Positions 54,059 through 62,023 of a DNA stretch of 64,000 nucleotides are shown one piece after another. Where the stretch lies: positions 376 to 64,375 of the forward strand of contig NZ_JAKOOW010000026.1 in assembly GCF_022288825.1 (NCBI RefSeq), written 5' to 3'. The notes beneath the pieces are model-generated. The model was not told the origin of the DNA. It was given only the letters and a program-made list of their open reading frames with translations, and did not search any database. How positions within the stretch are numbered: position 1 is the first letter of the stretch; every line of letters begins with the position of its first letter. Source of the stretch: Kingella pumchi. GTDB taxonomy: Bacteria; Pseudomonadota; Gammaproteobacteria; Burkholderiales; Neisseriaceae. Position numbers and translations under genes: made by a program.

Positions 54059-54502
54059 TTATTTCTTTTCTTCCTGTTCGTCTTGGGTAACAAAGCCGAT
54101 TTTGCTCAGCTTGGCTTCGCGGGCGGCATCGAGCACCTGCAGAACGTTGTCGTAAGCAACGCTTTTATCGGCGGAGATGCCGACGACGACATCGGGATCG
54201 GCCTTGGCCAGCTCGGCGAGCTTGGTTTTGACGGTATCCAAATCAACGCGGTTGGCCGAATCGGCACCGACATAATAGCCGCCGTCTTTATCGACGCTGA
54301 TGATCACCGGTTTGGTGTCTTGCTTGGGCTTCTCTTCCTTGGCGCGCGAGGTGGTGGGCAGCTCGAGCGGGATGGAGTGCGTCAGCACCGGCATGGTGAT
54401 CATAAACACAATCAGCAGCACCAACATTACGTCCACCAGCGGCGTAACGTTGATTTCCGCCATCGGCGCGCCTTCGTCGCCGTCGCTCATATTGAAAGCC
54501 AT
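54059..54502 (-). CDS. exbD: TonB-system protein ExbD
   Basis: ExbD, 147 aa. One transmembrane helix (about 20-42) contains the conserved proton-path Asp in NVTPLVDVMLVLLIVF (D24). The periplasmic domain contains GADSANRVDLDTVKTKLAEL. With ExbB it forms the proton-driven motor that energises TonB. Last gene of tonB-exbB-exbD. Confidence 0.95.
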   Translation of the reverse strand: MAFNMSDGDEGAPMAEINVTPLVDVMLVLLIVFMITMPVLTHSIPLELPTTSRAKEEKPKQDTKPVIISVDKDGGYYVGADSANRVDLDTVKTKLAELAKADPDVVVGISADKSVAYDNVLQVLDAAREAKLSKIGFVTQDEQEEKK

Positions 54503-54506
54503 AGCC

Positions 54507-55172
54507 TTACTCCTTGCCGGGTTGGTTGATCAGCTGCACATGCAAATCGTGGCCGAAGTTGTGCAGTTCGCGGGAGAGTTTTTTGTTGCTGCGGGTAAAG
54601 GCGTTGAAAGCGAGTACGGCGGGAATCGCGGCAAACAGGCCGATGGCGGTGGAAACCAGCGCTTCGCCGATGGGGCCGGCCACGGCGGCGATGCTCATCT
54701 GGCCGCTCTCGCCGATGTTGATCAGGGCGTGGTAGATGCCCCATACGGTACCGAGCAGGCCGACGAAGGGGGCGGTGGCGCCGATGGAAGCCAGTGCAGT
54801 CATGCCGTTGTCGTAGCGACCCATAATCTGGGTGATGCTGTGGCGGATTTCACGCTCGAGAAACTCGTTTTTCGGCAGGCTGGCCGAGAGCATGGTGTTT
54901 TGCGCGGCATTGAAGCTGCGGTTGGCATCAATGGCGGCCAGGGTCAGCTCGCTGACCGGCGCATCGTTTTTCTTGGCCTGGGATTCGGCGCTGGCAATGC
55001 TGTCGGACGACCAAATGGCTTCGGAAGCGGTACGGTTGGCGCTTTTGGTGCTGATGCGTTTGATGACCTGCATCAGGATGACCACCCAGGAGATGATGCT
55101 CATCGCGATCATAATCACGAATACGCCGATCAGTACCGGATCGCCGCTTTGGAAAACGAGTGCTAAATTCAT
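54507..55172 (-). CDS. exbB: TonB-system protein ExbB
   Basis: ExbB, 221 aa, with three transmembrane helices (about 12-34, 125-150 and 165-190). Conserved blocks are ASIGATAPFVGLLGTVWGIYHALINIG and AVAGPIGEALVSTAIGLFAAIPAVLAFN. exbD begins 4 nt after its stop. Confidence 0.95.
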   Translation of the reverse strand: MNLALVFQSGDPVLIGVFVIMIAMSIISWVVILMQVIKRISTKSANRTASEAIWSSDSIASAESQAKKNDAPVSELTLAAIDANRSFNAAQNTMLSASLPKNEFLEREIRHSITQIMGRYDNGMTALASIGATAPFVGLLGTVWGIYHALINIGESGQMSIAAVAGPIGEALVSTAIGLFAAIPAVLAFNAFTRSNKKLSRELHNFGHDLHVQLINQPGKE

Positions 55173-55222
55173 AATGTTTGCCTTCTATTGGTAGAGTTGA
55201 AAAGGGTTCGTAAAACGCGGCT

Positions 55223-56230
55223 TCAGCTGATTCTGAAGTCGAAGGAGGTTTTGAACTTGGTGCGTACCGGAGAGCCGTCCACCTGTTTGGGGGCGTAGCG
55301 GGCTTTTTTCGCTGCGTTCAGGGCGGCATTGTCCAAGCGTTTGTGACCGCTGCTTTTGGTTACTCTGGCTGAAGAAACGCTGCCGTTGGCTTCAACGATC
55401 ACTTCCAGCTTGACCGTGCCTTCTTCGCCTTCGTCTTGCGACATCGACGGATAAGGCGGGTTGGGCAGGCCGATGTAGCCGCCATCGACAATGCTGCCGC
55501 CGCCGGAGCGGCCGCTTTGTTTGTCGCCGTCGCCTTTGGCGCCTTTGCCGGTGCCGCCGACTTGGCCGCCGGTGCCGTTACCCGGGACTTTGCTGTTCGG
55601 GTCGGTTCCGCCGCCGCCACCGGGAACGCCGTTGGCCGAGCGGTGGGGGCCGGCTGCGCCGCCAGCGCTTTGCGAAGTGCTGTTGGCGTTGCTGCCGGTA
55701 GAGTTGGCCGCAGTATTCTGGCTGGGCTTGGGCTGCTCGGCCGGTTTGGGCTGCGGTTTGGGCTCAGGCTTGGGTTCGGGTTTCGGCTCGGGTTTGGGTT
55801 CCGGCTTCGGCTCGGGCTTGGGCTCGGGTTTTTTCGGTGGCTCTTTCCGTTTTTCAGGCTGCCTTAAGTCCGCTTTGGCGTTGTCCTTTTCCACGGCCTT
55901 GATTTTCGGCTTTTCGACCGGCTTGGGCTCGGGCTTGGGTTTGGGCGGCTCGGGCTTGGGTTCTTCGGGCGGAGGTGGGGGAGGGGGCGGCGGTTCGCCG
56001 GCATCCAAAGGCGCTGGTGCGCCTTCCGCTGCCGGTTTGTCGTCGCCATCGGGCGTGCCCAGATCGACAAAAGTCATGTTGTCGACGGTTACCGGTTCGG
56101 GTTCTTGGTGCAAAAAGTACAGACCAAAAAAAAGCGCTACGTGAACCGACGTAACCACGACAAAAACGACAATGGCCGTGCCGTATTCCGGCTCGGGCTG
56201 AGAGTATCTTTTGAGCTTCATGGCAGCCAT
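55223..56230 (-). CDS. tonB: TonB energy transducer
   Basis: TonB, about 335 aa. A membrane anchor (about 17-37) is followed by a long Pro-rich spacer. The spacer has a run of nine prolines, then PEPK repeats, then a Gly/Ser/Asn-rich segment. The C-terminal TonB domain is at about 260-335 (NPPYPSMSQDEGEEGTVKLE...). It transmits energy to outer membrane receptors such as the FepA-type receptor at 23.5 kb. Start codon is uncertain: ATG 56230 or 56221. Confidence 0.93.
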   Translation of the reverse strand: MAAMKLKRYSQPEPEYGTAIVVFVVVTSVHVALFFGLYFLHQEPEPVTVDNMTFVDLGTPDGDDKPAAEGAPAPLDAGEPPPPPPPPPEEPKPEPPKPKPEPKPVEKPKIKAVEKDNAKADLRQPEKRKEPPKKPEPKPEPKPEPKPEPKPEPKPEPKPQPKPAEQPKPSQNTAANSTGSNANSTSQSAGGAAGPHRSANGVPGGGGGTDPNSKVPGNGTGGQVGGTGKGAKGDGDKQSGRSGGGSIVDGGYIGLPNPPYPSMSQDEGEEGTVKLEVIVEANGSVSSARVTKSSGHKRLDNAALNAAKKARYAPKQVDGSPVRTKFKTSFDFRIS

Positions 56231-56289
56231 ACTAATAGAAACCATTCCTGTTTGCAATCATAAATTTGCTGTTTTCGCATTGCTTCTTT

Positions 56290-56316
56290 GCAAATCATTA
56301 CATTTAATTGCAATTA
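56290..56316 (-). promoter_or_regulatory. AT-rich Fur-like site upstream of tonB
   Basis: AATCATTACATTTAATTGCAATTA contains TAATTGCAATTA (56305-56316), a perfect 12-bp palindrome, and partial NATWAT arrays like a Fur box. A TATGAT -10 candidate lies at 56262-56257 on the minus strand. Iron control of tonB is expected in Neisseriaceae, but the match is weak. Confidence 0.4.
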
Positions 56317-56389
56317 TTTTTGGCTCGCTGCGGCGAGCCGGCGGTTTTTTGGGGTGTCGGCGCGTGGTTTTCAGACTGCCTGAGATTGC

Positions 56390-57901
56390 CTATTTCCACA
56401 GCAGCATCAGAAACAGAATCAGCGCGATCACCGCCAGCCAGAAGTTTTGCCGCTGCTGGCTTTTGATCAGGTGGACATAGGCGTTGCGCATTTCTTTCTG
56501 CCGCGCTTCATCGACCAGCGCGTTGATTTTGCGCGGCAGCGAAGGCAGGATTTCCGCCCAGTCCGGCGCTTCGTTTTTCAGGTTGCGCAGCAGTGCCCTC
56601 GGGCCGACCTGGCGGTTCATCCAGCGCACCAAAAACGGTTTGGCGGTTGCCCACAGATCCAAATCGGGATCGAGCTGGCGCCCCAGGCCTTCGATATTGA
56701 GCAGGGTTTTTTGCAGCAGTACCAGCTGCGGCTGGATTTCCACATGAAAGCGGCGGCTGGTTTCAAACAGGCGCATCAGCACCAAACCAAAGGAAATCTG
56801 CGACAGCGGTTTGTTGAAAAAAGGCTCGCACACCGCGCGTACGGCGGCTTCGAGCTCTTCGGCACGGGTCTGTGGCGGTACCCAGCCCGATTCGATGTGG
56901 GCGGTGGCGACGCGGTGGTAGTCGCGGTTGAAAAAAGCCAGAAAATTGATGGCCAGATAGCGTTTGTCAAAATCGGTAAGGCTGCCGACGATGCCGAAAT
57001 CCAGCGCCACATAGCGGCCGTCGGCTTTGACCAGAATATTGCCCGGATGCATGTCGGCGTGGAAAAAGCCGTCGCGGAAAACCTGGGTGAAGAAAATCTC
57101 CACGCCGTAGCGCGCCAGCTTTTTCAAATCAACGCCCTGCGCTTTCAGGCTGCCGATATCGGATACCGGTGTGCCTTCCATCCACTGCATGGTCATCACT
57201 TCGCGGCTGCAGTAGTCGAAATACACTTTCGGCACCACCAGCATCTCGCTGCCGGCGAAGTTGCGGCCAAGCTGGCTGGCATTTGCCGCTTCGCGCATCA
57301 GGTCGAGTTCGTCGTGCAGGTATTTGTCGAACTCGGCGACCACTTCGCGCGGGCGCAGGCGTTTGCCGTCGGCAAAAAAACGCTCGACAAAGCCCGCCGC
57401 CAGCCGCATCAGCGCCAAATCCTGCTCGATTACCGGCTTCAGATTCGGCCGCAGCACTTTTACCGCCACGCTTTGGCCGTCAAACAGCTCGGCGCGGTGC
57501 ACCTGCGCCACCGAGGCGCTGGCCACCGGCGTGTCGTCGAAGCGGGCATAGATTTCCGCCAGCGGACGTCCCAACGAAGTTTCAATCTGGCGGCGCGACA
57601 CTTCGGCGGCAAAGGGCGGGACTTTGTCCTGCAGCTTGGCCAATTCCTGCGCATAGGCCGGCGGCAGCAGGTCGGGGCGGGTGGAGAGCACCTGCCCCAG
57701 CTTGACGAAAATCGGCCCCAGACTCTCTAGCGCCAGCCGCAGCCGCACCGGCATCGGCTCGGCGGCAAAGCGTTTGGACTTGGGCAAAGCCAGCAGCAGC
57801 CGGCGCAGCCAGCCGGCGCGCACCAAGCCGGCCACCAGGTCGGAAAGGCCGTAGCGGTAGAAAGTCTTACCGATAACGGTAAAGCGGGAAAACCATTTCA
57901 T
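56390..57901 (-). CDS. ubiB: ubiquinone biosynthesis protein UbiB
   Basis: UbiB, 503 aa, atypical kinase/ATPase needed for ubiquinone synthesis. The KxGQ motif is [16 protein letters not shown] (K67, Q70), with an Ala-rich loop [13 protein letters not shown], the catalytic [12 protein letters not shown] and metal-binding ALDFG. The C-terminal membrane helix is [16 protein letters not shown]. ubiX at 49.8 kb belongs to the same pathway. Confidence 0.95.
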   Translation of the reverse strand: MKWFSRFTVIGKTFYRYGLSDLVAGLVRAGWLRRLLLALPKSKRFAAEPMPVRLRLALESLGPIFVKLGQVLSTRPDLLPPAYAQELAKLQDKVPPFAAEVSRRQIETSLGRPLAEIYARFDDTPVASASVAQVHRAELFDGQSVAVKVLRPNLKPVIEQDLALMRLAAGFVERFFADGKRLRPREVVAEFDKYLHDELDLMREAANASQLGRNFAGSEMLVVPKVYFDYCSREVMTMQWMEGTPVSDIGSLKAQGVDLKKLARYGVEIFFTQVFRDGFFHADMHPGNILVKADGRYVALDFGIVGSLTDFDKRYLAINFLAFFNRDYHRVATAHIESGWVPPQTRAEELEAAVRAVCEPFFNKPLSQISFGLVLMRLFETSRRFHVEIQPQLVLLQKTLLNIEGLGRQLDPDLDLWATAKPFLVRWMNRQVGPRALLRNLKNEAPDWAEILPSLPRKINALVDEARQKEMRNAYVHLIKSQQRQNFWLAVIALILFLMLLWK

Positions 57902-58166
57902 AACACACCGTGCCGCAGCAGAAACAAAGGCGCGATTATATAGCGAAGCGGTCGTGCAGGCAGCCTGAATCGGACAGGGGCGCGGGCGGCGCCGTTTGCC
58001 CGCTAAGCAAGCAATGCCGGATTTTGCCCGCTGCCGCCGTTTGCGCTGCTTGGCTGCCGCTGCCGATACCGCTTGGTATTTTCGCGCTGCCCGTTGCGGC
58101 GCTTCGCTATATAATGCGCGGCTTTGCCGCCGGCCGTGCGGCAGCCTGAAAACCCTTTGCCAGCCG

Positions 58167-59003
58167 ATGAGCCACGCCTTTTTGATACTCTGCCACCGTC
58201 CGCCGCGCTATTGGCTGCGGCTGGCGCAGTCTGCGCCCGAGAGCCGTTTTTACCTGCATTACGATGCCAAAGCCGATTGGACTGAAGCCCGTGAGTTAGC
58301 GGCAGACTGCAGCAATGTGCGCTTTACCGACAGGCGCATCGACGTGCGCTGGGCGGGTTTCAGCATGGTGGCGGCAACACTGGAGCTGCTGCGCTGCGCG
58401 CTGGCCGAGAGCGGCAACGAGTGGTTCCACCTGCTCAGCGGCAACTGCGTGCTGCTGGTGAAACTGCAAGAGCTGGCCACCCAATGCGCGGCTTTGCCGC
58501 CTGAAACCCTGCTGCTGGAGAGCGCGCCCAGCCGGCGCCTGAACTACCGCGTGCGTTTTGATACGCCGCATGCCGACCGCACATGGCAGCGCAGCCTGCG
58601 CGGCAAAATCCTGACCAAATATTTTCAGGCTGCCGACAGGCTGCTGCCCTGCCATGAGCCGGCGGCAGCCGGCAGCCAGTGGTTTTCCGCCGGCCGTGCC
58701 GCCGCGCAGATGCTGCTGACAGCGGCCGACGATGGGGCGCAGGATTTTTTCCGCCGCAAGCTGTGCCCGGACGAGCATTTTTTCCAATATCTCGCCGCCG
58801 CTCCGGCTTTGCAATCGCAGCTGAACCATATCCGCGACAACCACCGCTACATCCGCTTTACCGGCAGCGGCAACCATCCGGCGCTGCTCGATGTGCCGCA
58901 GCTGCGCCAGGCGGCGGCAACGGGCAGCTGGTTTGCCCGCAAGGCCGACGACGAAACCGCGCTGGCCTTTTGGCGCGAACAAACGGCTGCACAGGCAGCC
59001 TGA
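58167..59003 (+). CDS. GT14-like (core-2/I-branching type) glycosyltransferase
   Basis: Protein of 278 aa beginning [20 protein letters not shown]. It has the branching-enzyme pattern [54 protein letters not shown] and [10 protein letters not shown], with the acidic catalytic region in CPDEHFF. The acceptor is unknown. The end AAQAA-stop is DUS-encoded. It is the first gene of a glycan cluster with a GT2 enzyme and an initiating sugar transferase. Confidence 0.82.
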   Translation: MSHAFLILCHRPPRYWLRLAQSAPESRFYLHYDAKADWTEARELAADCSNVRFTDRRIDVRWAGFSMVAATLELLRCALAESGNEWFHLLSGNCVLLVKLQELATQCAALPPETLLLESAPSRRLNYRVRFDTPHADRTWQRSLRGKILTKYFQAADRLLPCHEPAAAGSQWFSAGRAAAQMLLTAADDGAQDFFRRKLCPDEHFFQYLAAAPALQSQLNHIRDNHRYIRFTGSGNHPALLDVPQLRQAAATGSWFARKADDETALAFWREQTAAQAA

Positions 59004-59109
59004 AAAGCCTTGCCGTTGTGTGCTGCAAACAGACTGTTTTTCAGGCTGCCTGAATGCGCAGGCAGCCTGAAAAGTGTTTTATCCCGTTTTGACTGACTGC
59101 CAGTAAGCC

Positions 59110-59919
59110 ATGAAATTTTCCGTTTTGATGTCGATTTACCGCCGCGAGCAGCCCGAGTTTCTGCGCCAGTGCCTGCAAAGCCTGTGCGCGCAAACGCTGG
59201 CGGCCGACGAAGTGGTGCTGGTTTATGACGGCCCGCTGACGCCGCAGCTCGAAGCGGTGGCCGACAGTTTTCAGGCTGCCTTGCCGCTGAAAATCGTGCG
59301 CCTGGCGGAAAACGTCGGCCTGGGGCGGGCGCTAAACGAAGGGCTGGCGCATTGCTCGCACGACTGGGTGTTCCGCATGGACGGCGACGACATCTGCCTG
59401 CCCGAGCGTTTCGCTTTTCAGGCTGCCTATCTGCAGACCCATCCTGATACCGATATCGTCGGCACGCAGATTGCCGAGTTCGACGCCGATCCCACCACGC
59501 CGCATGCCGCCCGCCGTGTGCCCTGCGATAACGATGCCATCCGCCGCTTCGCCCGCCGGCGCAATCCCTTCAACCACATGACCGTTGCTTACCGCAAGCA
59601 GGCGGTGCTCGATGCCGGCGGCTACCGCCACCATCTGTATATGGAAGACTACAATCTGTGGCTGCGGATGCTGGCGGCAGGCGCCCGTGCCGCCAATCTG
59701 CCGGAAACGCTGGTGCTGGCGCGTACCGGTGCGGCGATGCTGCGCCGCCGCCGCGGCCGCGCCTATGCGGCGAGCGAATGGCGGCTCTATCGCCTTAAGC
59801 GCTCCCTGCGTATCCAGCGCCCGCTGCCTGCGCTATACTGCTTCGCCGCGCGCGCGCTGCCGCGCCTGCTGCCGCCTGCCGTGCTTGCCCGCCTTTATTC
59901 CCTGACCCGCCGACCATGA
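59110..59919 (+). CDS. GT2 family glycosyltransferase
   Basis: Protein of 269 aa with a GT-A fold: SVLMSIYRREQPEFLRQCL, the DxD region in FRMDGDDICLPERF, and YMEDYNLWLRM in the acceptor part. It is closest to AmsE/LgtA-like enzymes; sugar specificity is not readable. The stop overlaps the sugar transferase start by 4 nt, so the two are co-translated. Confidence 0.87.
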   Translation: MKFSVLMSIYRREQPEFLRQCLQSLCAQTLAADEVVLVYDGPLTPQLEAVADSFQAALPLKIVRLAENVGLGRALNEGLAHCSHDWVFRMDGDDICLPERFAFQAAYLQTHPDTDIVGTQIAEFDADPTTPHAARRVPCDNDAIRRFARRRNPFNHMTVAYRKQAVLDAGGYRHHLYMEDYNLWLRMLAAGARAANLPETLVLARTGAAMLRRRRGRAYAASEWRLYRLKRSLRIQRPLPALYCFAARALPRLLPPAVLARLYSLTRRP

Positions 59920-61148
59920 AACACGCCCCTTCGGTTTTTTTGCGCTTTGCCAGCGGCCTGATATTGATTGCCGCCACCGCCGCCCTGTATCTGTGGCAGA
60001 AAGACATCGACCCGCTCAATCCGAAAGTGATCAACAGCATGGTGCTGGTGGCGCTGGCCTATACGCTGGCCACGGTGTCGGTAAACAAGCTGATTGCCTT
60101 TCCCGGCCGCCAGACCTGGCTGCACATCCTGCCGACGGTGGGCATCGCCTACAGCGGCGTATTTGCGCTGTTTGCGCTGTTTTTCGTTACCTTTTCCAAC
60201 AGCTTCGTGCTGTTTAACGCCATCATCACCGGCGTGTTTTTCTATCTCGACTTTCTGCTGCGCTCGCGGCGCGAACCGCTGATGGCCTATATCCCCACCG
60301 GCCGCGCCGCCGAAGCCGCCACCATTCCCCATGCGCGCTGGCTGCGGTTGGATGAGCCGGTGCTGCCGCAGCAGGCGGTGCGCGCGGTGGTGGCCGATCT
60401 GCACAGCTCGCAGCTGGGCGGCGACTGGCAGAAATTCATCGCCACCTGCACGCTGCAGGGGATTGCGGTGTACAACATCCGCCAGGTGGAAGAATCGCTG
60501 ACCGGCCGGGTGAAAATCCGCCATCTGTATGAAAACGACTTGGGATCGTTGCTGCCCTCGCCGGGCTATATGCTGGTCAAGCGGGTAATCGACATTCTGC
60601 TGGTGCTTTTCAGCCTGCCGCTGACGCTGCCGCTGATGGCCGCCACCGCGCTGGCGATCCGGCTGGAGAGCCCCGGCGGCGCGCTGTTTACCCAAAACCG
60701 CGTCGGCCAGGGCGGGCGCGAGTTTAAAATCTACAAATTCCGCAGCATGTGCGCCGATTCGGAAAAAGACGGCGCCCGTTTGGCGCAGGAAGGCGATGCG
60801 CGGGTGACCCGCGTCGGCCGCTTTATCCGCAAAACCCGCCTGGACGAGCTGCCGCAGTTTTTCAATATTCTCAAGGGCGACATGAGCCTGATCGGCCCGC
60901 GCCCCGAGCAGAAATACTTTGTCGATGCGTTCGAGCGCAGCATTCCGTTTTACAGCTACCGCCACATCGTCAAACCCGGCCTTTCCGGCTGGGCGCAGGT
61001 TACCCAGGGCTACGCCGGCAACGAAGACGAAACCCAGATTAAAATCGAGCACGATTTTTACTACATCAAGCACTTTTCCTTTTCGCTGGACGTGCTGATA
61101 CTGTTTAAAACCCTGCACACCATCGTTACCGGCTTCGGCGCGCGCTAA
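59916..61148 (+). CDS. polyprenyl-phosphate sugar-1-phosphate transferase
   Basis: Bacterial sugar transferase of the WbaP/WcaJ type, 410 aa. Four N-terminal helices (about 8-120) and a linker domain are followed by a membrane re-entrant helix and the catalytic domain ([48 protein letters not shown]). It loads the first sugar on undecaprenyl phosphate. With its two glycosyltransferase neighbours it likely starts a surface glycan, capsule-like polymer or protein glycosylation pathway. Confidence 0.9.
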   Translation: MKHAPSVFLRFASGLILIAATAALYLWQKDIDPLNPKVINSMVLVALAYTLATVSVNKLIAFPGRQTWLHILPTVGIAYSGVFALFALFFVTFSNSFVLFNAIITGVFFYLDFLLRSRREPLMAYIPTGRAAEAATIPHARWLRLDEPVLPQQAVRAVVADLHSSQLGGDWQKFIATCTLQGIAVYNIRQVEESLTGRVKIRHLYENDLGSLLPSPGYMLVKRVIDILLVLFSLPLTLPLMAATALAIRLESPGGALFTQNRVGQGGREFKIYKFRSMCADSEKDGARLAQEGDARVTRVGRFIRKTRLDELPQFFNILKGDMSLIGPRPEQKYFVDAFERSIPFYSYRHIVKPGLSGWAQVTQGYAGNEDETQIKIEHDFYYIKHFSFSLDVLILFKTLHTIVTGFGAR

Positions 61149-61255
61149 CCGCCTGCCGCGCAGGTTCCCTTTTATTGTGCTGAGTGCTGCCGCCTGTTGC
61201 GCCAAGGCAGCCTGAAAGCCCGTTTTCCCCTTTATTCCCAGGCAAAGGAGCCATT

Positions 61256-61924
61256 ATGAGCAGACAGGACCAACTCAAACGCGAAGCCGCCCTTAAGGCG
61301 GTGGAGTTCGTGCCGGAAAACGAATACATCGGCATCGGCACCGGCAGCACCGTCGATTTCTTTATCGAAGCGCTGGGGCAGAGCGGTAAGAAAGTGAAAG
61401 GCGCGGTATCGACTTCTCCGCGCAGCTCCGAGCTGATGTCGCTGTACGGCATTCCCGAAATCCATCTCAACGACGTGATGCGGCTGGCGGTGTATGTGGA
61501 CGGCGCCGACGAAGTCAACCACCTGCTGCAGATGATCAAAGGCGGCGGCGGCGCCCATGTGCGCGAGAAAATCGTTGCCAATGCCGCCGACCGCTTTATC
61601 TGCATTGCCGACGAGAGCAAATACGTCTCCCGCCTGGGGCGTTTCCCGCTGCCGGTGGAAGTGGTGCCGCTGGCGCGTTCGATGGTGTCGCGCCAGCTGG
61701 TGAAACTCGGCGGCCGGCCGGAATTGCGCATCGGCTTTCGCAGCGCCGGCGGCAATGAGATTGTCGATGTCGAAGGGCTGGATCTGTCGCAGCCTTTGAG
61801 CATGGAAGACGAAATCAACCGCATCACCGGCGTGATCGACAACGGCCTGTTTGCCCACCGCCCGGCCGATCTTTTGGTGCTGGCGCGTGCGAGCGGTGTC
61901 GAAGTGCTCAAAGCGCAGGTTTGA
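61256..61924 (+). CDS. rpiA: ribose-5-phosphate isomerase A
   Basis: RpiA, 222 aa, interconverts ribose-5- and ribulose-5-phosphate. Signatures are YIGIGTGSTVDFFIEAL, VDGADEV with the catalytic acids, KGGGGAHVREKI and DESKYVSRLG. ATG 61256 has AAAGGAG 6 nt upstream. Confidence 0.96.
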   Translation: MSRQDQLKREAALKAVEFVPENEYIGIGTGSTVDFFIEALGQSGKKVKGAVSTSPRSSELMSLYGIPEIHLNDVMRLAVYVDGADEVNHLLQMIKGGGGAHVREKIVANAADRFICIADESKYVSRLGRFPLPVEVVPLARSMVSRQLVKLGGRPELRIGFRSAGGNEIVDVEGLDLSQPLSMEDEINRITGVIDNGLFAHRPADLLVLARASGVEVLKAQV

Positions 61925-62023
61925 GCGCCGTTTGTTCTTGTTTCATCCGCCGCAGGCAGCCTGAAAGCGCAAATTCCGTTTTCAGGCTGCTTTCCCGATT
62001 TCTCCCGACGATTGCGACTTGCC

